This document shows, in pieces, positions 8,570-17,139 of a DNA stretch of 49,692 nt (position 1 is the stretch's first letter; each line of letters opens with the position of its first letter). The DNA comes from Polyangiaceae bacterium. Its GTDB lineage: Bacteria; Myxococcota_A; Polyangia; Polyangiales; Polyangiaceae. Where the stretch lies: the NCBI GenBank assembly GCA_013361525.1, contig JABFXY010000147.1, positions 1 to 49,692 of the forward strand, written 5' to 3'. Made by a program: the position numbers and the translations under genes. The notes under the pieces are model-generated. The model worked only from the letters and a program-made list of their open reading frames with translations, ran no database searches and had not been told where the DNA came from.

Positions 8570-9085
8570 ATGACACGGATCCGCGAAGCAAACGACGAAG
8601 ATGCGCTGGATCTCATCGAGCTGATCGGCTCGGTGTTCGGCGAATATGCAGGGTGTGTGCTCGACGTCGAGGGCGAGCTGCCAGAGCTCAGGCGGCTCGC
8701 TTCCTGGGCGGGCGAGCGCGGCGGTCGCTTCTGGGTCGCCGAAGACGAGGCGGCGGGCAGGATCGTCGCAATGGGCGGTTATACGGTGAACGACGTCTCC
8801 AGCGGGCCGCCCGACGCCAACGTTGTCGGACGCGGCATCGAGCTGCGCAAGCTCTACGTCCATCGAAGAGCGCGCACCGGCGGGCTCGGCGGCAAGATCC
8901 TCGATCTGGTCGAGGGCGCCGCACGCGAGCTGGACGCTCGTTACATCGAGATGTGGAGCGACACGCGCTTCGTGACCGCACACGGCTTTTATGCGAGGCG
9001 GGGCTACGAAAAGAGCCACACGACGCGGGATCTTCACGACAAGAGCGCGAGCGTCGAATTCTATTTCGTGAAGAAGCTCGGCTAG
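8570..9085 (+). CDS. GNAT-family N-acetyltransferase
   Basis: This encodes 171 residues from the ATG at 8570; the in-frame extension to 8510 overlaps the sthA start and is rejected. The fold is recognisable from the opening MTRIREANDEDALDLIELI, a central strand and acetyl-CoA loop (LRKLYVHRRARTGGLGGKIL, a variant of Q/RxxGxG/A), and the typical HGFYARRGYEKS near the end. The substrate is unknown. It sits 15 bases before the acyl-CoA synthetase gene and is very likely cotranscribed with it. The lack of the usual RGxGIG form is a small deviation but within the range of the family. Confidence 0.87.
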   Translation: MTRIREANDEDALDLIELIGSVFGEYAGCVLDVEGELPELRRLASWAGERGGRFWVAEDEAAGRIVAMGGYTVNDVSSGPPDANVVGRGIELRKLYVHRRARTGGLGGKILDLVEGAARELDARYIEMWSDTRFVTAHGFYARRGYEKSHTTRDLHDKSASVEFYFVKKLG

Positions 9086-9100
9086 CCGGTCGGGGGGCCC

Positions 9101-10933
9101 ATGAAAGAGCGGACGAAGAAGCTACTCACCTTCGCGACGACGCTGCCTTCGCGGGCGCGAGGCGTCGCGGAGATCCTTTTTCAGGACCCGGTCGGTCCGG
9201 CGAACATCTCGTCGCTGCTCGAAGCGTGGGCGAAGAAAGATCCCGACCGAACGTTCTTGTTGTTCGAGCGCGAGCGGATCACCTTCGGCGAGCTCGAGCG
9301 GCGCGTTCGCCGGCGCGCCCGCACGCTGGCCGCGTCGACGGCCTCGAGGCCCGGTGTTCGGCGCGGTGACGCGGTCGCGCTGATGATGAACAACCACCCG
9401 CAGTTTCTCGTGAACGCGTGGGCGATCGCGAGGCTCGGCGCGGTGGTGAGCTTGGTGAACACCAACCTCACGGGCAAAGGGCTCGCGCACGCGATCTCGC
9501 AGACGAATCCGCGCGCGATCATCGCCGGCCGCGAGCACCTGCCGGTTCTGCGCGCGGCGCTCGAGGAGGCGCCCGAGGCGCGCGCCGTGACGCTGCTCTG
9601 GGAGGAGACGCGCCAAGGCCACGGGATGGAGGATGTGTCCGGCGCCTACGAGCTGCCGGCCCTCGACGCCGAGCCCGCGCCCGAGATCCAACCCGCCGTC
9701 ACGCTCGGCGACGACGTCTACGCCTACATCTTCACGAGCGGCACCACCGGCCTGCCCAAAGCGGGAAAAATCAGCCACGCGCGGGCGTTTACTGCGGCCT
9801 ACGGCTTCGGCCGGTTTTCGTTGGGCCTGTCCGAGCGCGACGTCCTCTACGTGTGTTTGCCGCTCTTTCACTCGTCGGGGTTTCTCATCGGCGCGGGCAG
9901 CTCGGTGCTTACGGGTGCGACGCTCGCGCTCTCCCGCAAGTTGTCGGTCTCGCGCTTTTGGGACGAGGTCTGCGACAGCGGCGCGACCGCATTCGTGTAC
10001 ATCGGCGAGGTCTGCCGTTATCTGCTCAATGCCCCTCCCCACCCGCGCGAGCGCGCGCACCGTCTGACCCGCATCGTCGGAAACGGAATGCGGCCCGACG
10101 TATGGAAGGGTTTCGTAGACCGCTTCCGCCCCGGCATCGTGAACGAGTTTTACGGCGCGACCGAGGGCAACGTGAACATGACGAACGTGTTCGGCCTCGA
10201 AGGCTCGGTCGGGCGCATGCCGCCGATCCCGTGGCTCAACAATGCATTCCTCGCGAAGTTCGATCAGCGCGCCGATACACACGTCCGCGACGCGCAGGGT
10301 CTGTGCGTCGAGTGCAAAGCCGGTGAGGTCGGCGAGCTGCTCGGCCGGATCGATCCGTCGCGGGTGACGATGCGCTTCGAGGGTTATCTCGGTGATGCTT
10401 CGACGGACGCGAAGATCCTTCGCAACGTGAAAGAGCGGGGCGATGCCTATTTCCGATCCGGCGATCTTTTGCGGCGCGATTGGCTCGGCTTTTACTATTT
10501 CGTCGACCGCATCGGCGACACCTTCCGCTGGAAGGGGGAAAACGTATCGACCATCGAGGTCGGTGACGTCTGTGGCCGGCACGACGGCGTCGAAATGGCG
10601 AACGTCTATGGCGTCAGCGTCCCCGGCGCCGACGGCCGCGCCGGAATGGCGGCCCTGTCACTTTCGCCTGGCGCACACTTCTCTCCCGATCGGTTTTACG
10701 AGCACGTGATGCGCGCGCTACCGCCTTATGCGGCGCCGCTGTTCGTTCGGCTGCTGTCCGAGCAGAACATGACGGCGACCTTCAAGCTGAAGAAGAACGA
10801 TCTCCAGCGCGAAGGATTCGATCCCCACGCCGTCAACGATCACCTCTTCTATCGCGACGACCGGCACAAGACCTATCAGGTCTTGGATGACACCGCGTTC
10901 GATGGGATCAAGACGGGCGGGTTGAGGCTGTAG
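9101..10933 (+). CDS. long-chain/very-long-chain acyl-CoA synthetase, FATP-like
   Basis: This encodes 610 residues and belongs to the ANL superfamily that activates fatty acids through an acyl-adenylate. The AMP-binding P-loop is YIFTSGTTGLPKAGK (T212-K220). Later come NEFYGATEGN and a hinge region around YFRSGDLLRRDWLGFYYFVDRIGDTFRWKGEN, typical of FATP/FadD6-like proteins (SLC27 type). The C-terminal domain has TFKLKK with the catalytic Lys environment. Such enzymes take up and activate exogenous long-chain fatty acids. The start is preceded by GGGGGG, 15 bases after the GNAT gene. No transmembrane segment is obvious, so it is probably membrane-associated. Confidence 0.92.
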   Translation: MKERTKKLLTFATTLPSRARGVAEILFQDPVGPANISSLLEAWAKKDPDRTFLLFERERITFGELERRVRRRARTLAASTASRPGVRRGDAVALMMNNHPQFLVNAWAIARLGAVVSLVNTNLTGKGLAHAISQTNPRAIIAGREHLPVLRAALEEAPEARAVTLLWEETRQGHGMEDVSGAYELPALDAEPAPEIQPAVTLGDDVYAYIFTSGTTGLPKAGKISHARAFTAAYGFGRFSLGLSERDVLYVCLPLFHSSGFLIGAGSSVLTGATLALSRKLSVSRFWDEVCDSGATAFVYIGEVCRYLLNAPPHPRERAHRLTRIVGNGMRPDVWKGFVDRFRPGIVNEFYGATEGNVNMTNVFGLEGSVGRMPPIPWLNNAFLAKFDQRADTHVRDAQGLCVECKAGEVGELLGRIDPSRVTMRFEGYLGDASTDAKILRNVKERGDAYFRSGDLLRRDWLGFYYFVDRIGDTFRWKGENVSTIEVGDVCGRHDGVEMANVYGVSVPGADGRAGMAALSLSPGAHFSPDRFYEHVMRALPPYAAPLFVRLLSEQNMTATFKLKKNDLQREGFDPHAVNDHLFYRDDRHKTYQVLDDTAFDGIKTGGLRL

Positions 10934-11039
10934 CGGCGGGGGGCGCCGGCGGGGCACGGGCGGGGCTCGTTAGACCGCACTGCGGTCCGCGACGTCGCAG
11001 GCGCTGCAACAATCCCCGGCTATCTGTCGCGGACGCACC

Positions 11040-11055
11040 TGGCACAAAAGCTGCC
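11040..11055 (+). promoter_or_regulatory. putative sigma-54 promoter for the T6SS cargo operon
   Basis: TGGCAC-A-AAAG-CTGCC matches the -24/-12 consensus (TGGCACG-N4-TTGCA), with the invariant GG and GC correctly spaced. It lies 90 bases before the vgrG start in an otherwise empty 211-base gap. Sigma-54 control of T6SS genes is known in several bacteria. No upstream enhancer site could be named. Confidence 0.5.
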
Positions 11056-11144
11056 ACGGGGGACCGCGCGCGCATCGTTGCGAAGATCTCCGAAAGCGGC
11101 CGTCGCGCGCGCAGCCAGCCGATCCGGTTTGAAGGACCTTGCTT

Positions 11145-13466
11145 ATGATTCACTCGCGTCTGTCAGCGCCGCGCTATCGAATCGCGCTTGCCCGCGGCGA
11201 GCACTCCCTCGATGTCCGCGCGTTCACCGTACGCGAAGGCCTCTCGCAGCTCTTCGAGGTGGACCTGACGGTCCGCACGCCCGACCACGATCTCGATCTG
11301 GATACCATCGTGACGGCGGGCGCCGCGTTCCGAGTAGATGCCGAGATCGCGCCGGGGAGCTTTCAGACGCGAACCTTCAATGGCATCTGCTCGACCGCGT
11401 CGATGATCCGCGTCGAGCCGGAGGGATTGTCGACCTATTCGATGCGGATCGTGCCGTCGCTCTGGCGCGCGACGCTTCGAGACAATTGCCGCATCTTTCA
11501 GCATGTCACCATCCCGGACATCGTGCTCCAGGTCTTGAAAGAGCTCGCTATCGAGCCGAGGCTCGAGCTCCGTGCGAAGTACCCGGCGCTCGAGTATTGC
11601 GTGCAATACCGTGAGACGGACTTCGCCTTCGTCTCGCGGCTCCTCGAGGCGGCGGGCATTACCTACTGCTTCGCGAAAGACCCGCCGAAGGACGATACCA
11701 CCGAGTGGAAGGCGGAGAACGAGACGCGGCTCGTTCTCACCGATCGCCCCGAGATGCCGCCATCCGCCTCGGACTCGAGCCCGCGTCGCGTTCGATTCAC
11801 CGACAGTGTGCACCGCGATGTACACCAAACATTCGTAACCAAGGTCCGGCTACGCCAAGATGCTCGGCCGGGAGCCGTCACCGTGCGAAGCCACGACTTC
11901 CGCGTCCCGCCGGACCGGCCGCTCGTCGCCGAAGGCAAAGTCAAAGGCCGTGACAGCGAGGTGGCGTACGAGCGCTACTCGTTCGAACCGGGTGTGTTCG
12001 TCTATGAACCGGGTGGCGCATCGTCGACCCCCGCCGCGGACGATCGCGGCATTGCCCGCTACGACGCGGAGGAGGCGAAGAAGCTCGCCGAGCGAAGGCT
12101 CGTCGCGGAGCGCGCGGGACGGCGACGCGTGGATCTCGCCTCCAACCTGCTCGAGCTCGCGCCCGGCACCGTGTTCGGGATCGACGGTCATCCGCGGACC
12201 GACATCAGCGCAACGTCGGGTCTGCTCGTCGCAACGAGCAAGTTGTCCGGCGACAGGAACGAGTGGACCTACGAGATCGAGGCGCTCTTCGCAGCCGATC
12301 CGTACGTGCCGCCGCGGAAGACGCCCAAACCGCATATCTCCGGCGTCCAGAGCGCAGTGGTGTGCGGGCCGCGGGACACCGAAATCCACACGGACGAATA
12401 TGGGCGGTGCCGCGTGCAGTTTCATTGGGACCGCGAAAACAAGCTCGATGAAAAGAGCTCGTGTTGGATGCGCGTGAGCCAAGGCTGGGCGGGAAGCGCA
12501 TATGGCCTGACAGCCATTCCACGCGTCGGCCAGGAGGTCCTCGTCGAGTTTTTCGAGGGTGATCCGGATCAACCGGTCATCGTCGGGCGCGTCTTCAACG
12601 CCGCGAATCCGGTGCCGTACAAGCTACCGGCTCACAAGACCCGTAGCGGGTGGAAGAGCTCGAGCTCCAAGGGAGCAAACGGCTTCAACGAGCTGATGTT
12701 CGAAGACGCCAAAGGCCAAGAGCTGATTCACCTGCAGGCGGAGAAGAACTACACGGAAGTCGTCAAGAACGGTTACGCGTCCACGGTGCTCGGCAACAAG
12801 ACAACGAGTGTGGGCGCGTCCGAGACGTGGACGGTGGGCGCACATCAGACGTCGAATATCGGCGGCACACAGATCGCGCGCGTCGGCGAGCAGCAGATCA
12901 CCCACGTCGGCGCCGACCGCGCCACGTTCGTCGGCCGCATGGATCTGGTCTCTGCGATGGAAGCGCACACGACGGTGGTCGGCCCGAACGGGTGCGGAAT
13001 CCAAATTCGCCACGACGAGATCGTCCTGACGACCGGCGCAGGGGCGACGATCACCTTGAAGGGTGGAGCCATCTTCCTGGACGCGGTGCTCGGTATTCAG
13101 CTCACCGGCGGCCGTATTCGCGCGGACGCCGTGGAAGGCGGCACCTGCGAGATCAATTGTGGTCCTTCGGCGCTCGGCGAACATCCTGTCGGGGCGACAG
13201 TTCACACGAAGAGCCTCGCCCCCTCGGAGACTCCGGATCGGCCCGCGCCGCCGACGGGCGGCGGCGACACGATCGAGCCGGCCTATGTACTTTCACCGTT
13301 GGACCTCGTCGTGACGCCGCCCGGCGCATATGCAGAGACGGCCATTGGCCATTTGCCATTGCCCCTTGCCACGTTCGACGCGCTGAAAGCGCACCCGCGG
13401 CACGCAGTGCGCGACATGGCAGAAAAAGAGCTGTCGAGGCCCGCCCATGAGCCCACACCCGAGTAA
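11145..13466 (+). CDS. vgrG: type VI secretion spike protein VgrG (TssI)
   Basis: This encodes 773 residues. The ATG at 11145 has AAGGA eight bases upstream, better than the TTG at 11139. Residues about 15-330 are the gp27-like hub (RGEHSLDVRAFTVREGLSQLFEVDL; RETDFAFVSRLLEAAGITYCF). Residues about 400-500 are the gp5-like OB fold (CRVQFHWDRE, WMRVSQGWAGSAYG, IPRVGQEVLVEFFEGDPDQP). From about 520 the needle repeats begin (VVKNGYASTVLGNKTTSVGASETWTVG). The last about 80 residues (Pro-rich, then ending PAHEPTPE) extend beyond the needle and could be a cargo adaptor. VgrG forms the trimeric tip on which a PAAR protein sits. No core T6SS genes (TssB, TssC, TssM) are in the window, so this is a cargo module depending on apparatus elsewhere. 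Confidence 0.93.
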   Translation: MIHSRLSAPRYRIALARGEHSLDVRAFTVREGLSQLFEVDLTVRTPDHDLDLDTIVTAGAAFRVDAEIAPGSFQTRTFNGICSTASMIRVEPEGLSTYSMRIVPSLWRATLRDNCRIFQHVTIPDIVLQVLKELAIEPRLELRAKYPALEYCVQYRETDFAFVSRLLEAAGITYCFAKDPPKDDTTEWKAENETRLVLTDRPEMPPSASDSSPRRVRFTDSVHRDVHQTFVTKVRLRQDARPGAVTVRSHDFRVPPDRPLVAEGKVKGRDSEVAYERYSFEPGVFVYEPGGASSTPAADDRGIARYDAEEAKKLAERRLVAERAGRRRVDLASNLLELAPGTVFGIDGHPRTDISATSGLLVATSKLSGDRNEWTYEIEALFAADPYVPPRKTPKPHISGVQSAVVCGPRDTEIHTDEYGRCRVQFHWDRENKLDEKSSCWMRVSQGWAGSAYGLTAIPRVGQEVLVEFFEGDPDQPVIVGRVFNAANPVPYKLPAHKTRSGWKSSSSKGANGFNELMFEDAKGQELIHLQAEKNYTEVVKNGYASTVLGNKTTSVGASETWTVGAHQTSNIGGTQIARVGEQQITHVGADRATFVGRMDLVSAMEAHTTVVGPNGCGIQIRHDEIVLTTGAGATITLKGGAIFLDAVLGIQLTGGRIRADAVEGGTCEINCGPSALGEHPVGATVHTKSLAPSETPDRPAPPTGGGDTIEPAYVLSPLDLVVTPPGAYAETAIGHLPLPLATFDALKAHPRHAVRDMAEKELSRPAHEPTPE

Positions 13467-13498
13467 CCTCGTGCTCGAAGCGGCGCGAGGAACACAAC

Positions 13499-14146
13499 AT
13501 GGATAACAAAAGCACGGCCGCCCGGGTCGCGACGGAGGCGTGGGGCATCCCTGTCTCGAAAACGAGCGCAGTCGACGTGACGAAGGAGTTTCGTTGGTGC
13601 AGGCGCCGCGAGATATTCTACGTCGAAACTTGGGATCGCGATTGCGGGCTGATCGCCGTCGGCCCCGATGACACCGTGTTTCGTTTCGTGGACTCACCGG
13701 CCGCCCGCCCGGAAGAAAACCGCGCCGCCCGGCTCGCTGCGATGAACGAGCTCCTCAAGGCCGAAGACGTGGACCTTCCCTGGGGTGTCGAGCCGGCGGC
13801 GCTCGCCGCAACCGTACATGCACTGCTCGTCGACCCGCGAGGGCTCGTGGCTTCACGCAGATTTCTCGAAGAGCAGAAGTCGGCAATCGATACGTGGACC
13901 TATCTGGCGCCTCATCGACCCCGCGCGGCCGAACACACGCAAGCCGAGCGCCGTGAGCTCTTCGTACGTGCGTGCACCGATCCGATCCTCCATGAAACAC
14001 GCGGGTCATGGACACTCGATTTTTCTTACTTTGCAGTCTCCGGGGCGGTCGAGCGCTGGCATATCACCGGCACGACCGAGCGGGTCGTCAGCGCAAGCGA
14101 CGAGCTCGCCCTTCGGGCGGGAACGTTCAAGTTTCCTTATTTGTAG
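13499..14146 (+). CDS. unrecognised protein between vgrG and PAAR effector (candidate adaptor or immunity)
   Basis: This encodes 215 residues, with AGGA eight bases before the ATG. There is no signal peptide or membrane segment. The N-terminal 60 residues contain WCRRREIFYVETWDRDCGLIAVGPDD, a beta-rich pattern. The middle is helical (AARLAAMNELLKAEDVDLPWGV). The end is again beta-rich (WTLDFSYFAVSGAVERWHITG). It does not look like DUF1795 (EagR), DUF4123 or DUF2169 adaptors, although position alone makes an adaptor or chaperone plausible. The other option is the cytosolic immunity protein of the following protease effector, since no gene on the same strand follows the effector. No function can be assigned from sequence. 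Confidence 0.75.
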   Translation: MDNKSTAARVATEAWGIPVSKTSAVDVTKEFRWCRRREIFYVETWDRDCGLIAVGPDDTVFRFVDSPAARPEENRAARLAAMNELLKAEDVDLPWGVEPAALAATVHALLVDPRGLVASRRFLEEQKSAIDTWTYLAPHRPRAAEHTQAERRELFVRACTDPILHETRGSWTLDFSYFAVSGAVERWHITGTTERVVSASDELALRAGTFKFPYL

Positions 14147-14201
14147 TGTTGAACAACGATTTACGTAGTTCGCGATGTAGAACCGAAAAGGTACGTTCGA
14201 C

Positions 14202-15950
14202 ATGCCCGTGGAGCTTGCCGCGCGCCTAGGTGACGAAGTCGGCCATACCAAGGCCGTTGAGTGGATGAAGCTTGGTCTCTGCATCGCGGGCGCGATCGTG
14301 GTGACCGTCGCGACCGGCGGCGTCGCAGCGATAGCGGCCGGGGCGACCATCACAGCGAGCGGAGCGATGCTCGCGGCCGGAGGCGCCATGGCGACGATCG
14401 CGGGCGGAGGCCTTTTGGGCCTTCATCTCGGCGAGGCCCAATCCGACGGTCCGAGCTGCAGTGTCGTCGAGTCGGGCTCCGAGGACACCTTCATCGAAGG
14501 CAAAGAGGCCGCTCGCGCGGGGGTCGATACGGTTGGTCATGACGACGACGTCGTCGCGACCGGCGCGGCGACGGTATTCGTGAATCGGATGCCACTCGCA
14601 AGGATCGGCGAGGAGACCCAATGTGGAGGAAAGCTCATCCGCACCAGTGTGCGCACCTTCATCGGCGGCGACTCTGGATCGGTCATTCCGGAAAATGAGC
14701 GAAAACACGAAGCTGGCAATGCCCCACTCATCCTTCAAGGGCTGTTGTTCGGCGGCCTCACGTTGATGACTGGAGGCCTTGCTTCGGGCTACATGGCTGC
14801 GGGCTGGAGTGGCTGGGCCGCGTGGCCTGCCGCAGGTGTGCGTGTGCTCGCCCCGGTGGCCGGCGGAGCTGCTGGAACGGAGCTCGCCGAGCGATCGGCG
14901 CGCGCGCTCGGCACGTCCGAGTTCGAGGCACGGCTGTGGGGCGTCGGCGGAGGATTTCTCGCGGGCGGGCTCGGCGGTCGAGCCGGAGCGCTCGGTGCGC
15001 AGCGAATCGGCGGGCGGATCGGAACGCTGAGCGAGGCGGGCCGCGCCATGCTTCGCGCCGAGGAGGCCGCCGGGGCGGAAAAGGCCCAACGAGCACGTAC
15101 GCCCGGGGCCGCGAAGCCGATCTCCGGGCCGCCGGAGCTCCGCGTTTCGACGACGTCGTACACGCGCGCGAGCGCTGAACCGCTCGTGGCCGTCGAGCGT
15201 CATAACGGCCCATCAGCGCTTACTGAGGTATCTGCGCGATCACCGATTCAGACGGGCGCGCCGGAGGTACCTCCCGACGTGCCGCCGGCGCCCGCGCCTG
15301 CCTCCGATATCAAGTTGCTGCCCTATACGCGGACCGAGAGCACCCCACTCACCGAGATCGGGCGCGGGCAAACCGAAACGCTCGTCGTTATAACGGACAA
15401 CCGCGTACGCAGACTTCATGGGCAGGAAGAACCGCGCTCGTGCGCCATCGCCTCGTGCAGAATGGTCATCGAGACCAAAACCGGCCGCGACCTCGGCGAG
15501 GCGGCGTTACGTAAACAGTCCTCGGAAATGATGCTCGGGTATCACCCGATGCGCGGGACAGGCATGGCGTCGCTCGGCGAGCTCCTGCGGCAGAACGGCG
15601 TGAAGGACGCCGCCGGCCGTCGGGCGATGACCGTCGACGAGCTCGCCGCCGCAACGAAGACTGGCGACCCGGCCATCGTCTGCCTCGACCACCTCGACGC
15701 CGAGGGCATCGACCGAGCGTGGCACGCAGTTGTCGTCGATGGCGTCATCACCAACGCGGACGGGACACGCAGCGTCCTCATCCGGGATCCACAATTCATC
15801 GGGAACGTCCCGAAACAAATGGTCATGCCGGAAGCCCAATTCCTGAATGACTACTACGGCGTGCCACACCCCAAGGGGTGGCGCACGCAGTACGACGGCA
15901 CAGCGGTGACGACCGATGGGTCCGGCGATCTGACCCCCGATTGGAACTGA
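14202..15950 (+). CDS. PAAR-like T6SS effector with C-terminal papain/C39-like cysteine protease domain
   Basis: This encodes 582 residues. Residues 22-75 are hydrophobic, Gly/Ala-rich and probably form a transmembrane pair. Residues about 75-155 resemble a PAAR tip: repeated VFVNRMPLARIGEETQC and TSVRTFIGG around Cys, with a metal-site-like spacing. Residues about 175-265 hold further hydrophobic Gly-rich helices, and 300-390 is a Pro/Thr-rich linker. The last about 190 residues have the pattern of a papain-like or C39-like protease: Q408 (oxyanion) five residues before C414 in HGQEEPRSCAIASC, H508 in WHAVVVDG, and D529 in LIRDPQ. TM regions before and after a PAAR are typical of effectors that need a chaperone. 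The catalytic call is inferred from residue spacing; the target is unknown. Confidence 0.8.
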   Translation: MPVELAARLGDEVGHTKAVEWMKLGLCIAGAIVVTVATGGVAAIAAGATITASGAMLAAGGAMATIAGGGLLGLHLGEAQSDGPSCSVVESGSEDTFIEGKEAARAGVDTVGHDDDVVATGAATVFVNRMPLARIGEETQCGGKLIRTSVRTFIGGDSGSVIPENERKHEAGNAPLILQGLLFGGLTLMTGGLASGYMAAGWSGWAAWPAAGVRVLAPVAGGAAGTELAERSARALGTSEFEARLWGVGGGFLAGGLGGRAGALGAQRIGGRIGTLSEAGRAMLRAEEAAGAEKAQRARTPGAAKPISGPPELRVSTTSYTRASAEPLVAVERHNGPSALTEVSARSPIQTGAPEVPPDVPPAPAPASDIKLLPYTRTESTPLTEIGRGQTETLVVITDNRVRRLHGQEEPRSCAIASCRMVIETKTGRDLGEAALRKQSSEMMLGYHPMRGTGMASLGELLRQNGVKDAAGRRAMTVDELAAATKTGDPAIVCLDHLDAEGIDRAWHAVVVDGVITNADGTRSVLIRDPQFIGNVPKQMVMPEAQFLNDYYGVPHPKGWRTQYDGTAVTTDGSGDLTPDWN

Positions 15951-15990
15951 ACCGCATTTGGAGCGGCGCTAAAGTATGAAGCGTCGGTAC

Positions 15991-16080
15991 GCAGAGAAAC
16001 AGGAAGTCGGGAAGACAGGAAGCTCAGAATATTTTTATATTCAGATCTTCCAAACTTCCCGTCTTCCTGTTCGATCTCTG
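15991..16080. repeat. long imperfect hairpin repeat, copy 4 (type C)
   Basis: The left arm (about 15991-16031, cagagaaacaggaagtcggg) pairs with the right arm (about 16034-16080, cttcccgtcttcctgt) around an AT-rich loop (aatatttttatatt). It lies between two convergent genes (stops at 15950 and 16102). The words differ from types A and B but the layout is the same. The AT-rich loop is unusual for this GC-rich sequence. Confidence 0.75.
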
Positions 16081-16101
16081 GCATCTTCCGGCATAAGCGC
16101 G

Positions 16102-16797
16102 TCAGCCCGTGGGGCAGCCGCCGGCCGTGCCGGGGGAGCCGCCTTCGCCACCGGTGCTGCCGCCGGTTCCGTCGCCGCCTTCGCCACCGGTGCTTCCGCC
16201 TTGGCCATTGGCACCTTCACCGCCGGTGCTTCCGCCTTGGCCATTGGCACCTTCACCGCCGGTGCTTCCGCCTTGGCCATTGGCGCCTTCACCGCCGGTG
16301 CTTCCGCCGACACCATCGCTGCAGGGGCCACAGGTGCCCTCGTGAAGAGCAACACGGCATTGGCCGTCGGCCCGCGTCGTAATGCGGACGTCGCCCAGCG
16401 AGCCAACCCCTTCTTGACGAACGCAGACGCGGTAATGCTTGGCCCCGAGGCCGCTGAAATGCGGAATGCCACTGGGGACATCACAGGTCGATACCCGCGT
16501 CGCCATCGGCGACAGGCCGTTCGTCACGAGGTGACCGTGATCGTCGAACAGCTCGATTTCGACATTCGCTCGCCGCTCGCACTTCTGGGCTTCGACCGCG
16601 ATGAACGAGACCATATCTCGCGCGGTGACATCGAAGCATTCCTCGGCCCAGCAGGTTCCACCCGGGCCGCGTGTCGAAGGAACGGTCGGTGCGTCGGTGG
16701 CGGCTTCCTCCGATTGATTCGGTGGGCTCTCTGGCTCCTCGGAAGCGCACGCCGACGCAGCGGAGATCGCCGCGAATGCCAATAGCAGTTTGTTCAT
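16102..16797 (-). CDS. lipoprotein with Gly-rich tandem repeat tail
   Basis: This encodes 231 residues from the ATG at 16797; the longer frame upstream to 16968 has no signal and is rejected. It has a lipoprotein signal (MNKLLLAFAAISAASACAS, Cys at about residue 17). Residues 30-150 are a folded part with Cys pairs and beta-strand-like runs (TCWAEECFDV, KCERRANVEIELFDDHGHLVTN). The tail is GGSTGGEGANGQ repeated, encoded by the 36-base repeat listed separately, and ends in Cys-Pro. The function is unknown; such tails are common linkers in myxobacterial surface lipoproteins. A sigma-54-like promoter lies about 165 bases upstream and a sigma-54 activator gene follows upstream on the same strand. 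Confidence 0.75.
   Translation of the reverse strand: MNKLLLAFAAISAASACASEEPESPPNQSEEAATDAPTVPSTRGPGGTCWAEECFDVTARDMVSFIAVEAQKCERRANVEIELFDDHGHLVTNGLSPMATRVSTCDVPSGIPHFSGLGAKHYRVCVRQEGVGSLGDVRITTRADGQCRVALHEGTCGPCSDGVGGSTGGEGANGQGGSTGGEGANGQGGSTGGEGANGQGGSTGGEGGDGTGGSTGGEGGSPGTAGGCPTG
16153..16308. repeat. 36-base coding tandem repeat (GGSTGGEGANGQ)
   Basis: Near-perfect 36-base units occupy 16189-16224, 16225-16260 and 16261-16296, with a degenerate unit to the left and a partial unit to the right. They encode a 12-residue Gly-rich unit in frame in the lipoprotein. One base change (ac to gc) marks the third copy. Copy number is likely to vary between strains. Confidence 0.85.
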
Positions 16798-16963
16798 GCT
16801 CGATCCCTGTCGTGAGGTTGTTCGCCGTTCGAATGGCCCAATGGCGCGGGGCGCACGACACCCCGGCCGCGGGCAGCCGTCGTGCGCGAAGGGCGACGAG
16901 GACCGTGTGGCGGTGAGGCCAGTCGAGCGGGGAAGCCAGTGGGGCGTTCCCTTGGGCGACTTT

Positions 16964-16979
16964 CGCAACCGGTATGCCC
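16964..16979 (-). promoter_or_regulatory. putative sigma-54 promoter for the repeat lipoprotein
   Basis: Read on the minus strand, GGGCAT-A-CCGG-TTGCG fits the -24/-12 consensus with GG and GC ten bases apart. It sits about 165 bases upstream of the lipoprotein start within a 342-base gap (16798-17139) that otherwise shows no gene. The 5' leader would be about 155 bases. Chance matches are possible in GC-rich sequence. Confidence 0.4.
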
Positions 16980-17139
16980 GCTACCTAGCTTGCGCGTTTC
17001 TTCCGAGAACCCGTCGCGGGGAGGCCGCTCGGCTCGCTCGCTCGGCCTGACGCACACGTGGCCGGGATGTCACCCCGTGCAGCGCAGCGTGCCGCTTGAT
17101 CACAGCGCCGTTGAATTATTCCGGCGGCAGGGCGCGTCG

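Noticed and set aside
11139..11144. TTG at 11139 as vgrG start
   Set aside because: The ATG at 11145 has a better-spaced AAGGA and needs no rare start codon.
16153..16308. CRISPR-like array
   Set aside because: Repeats are contiguous 36-base coding units with no spacers.
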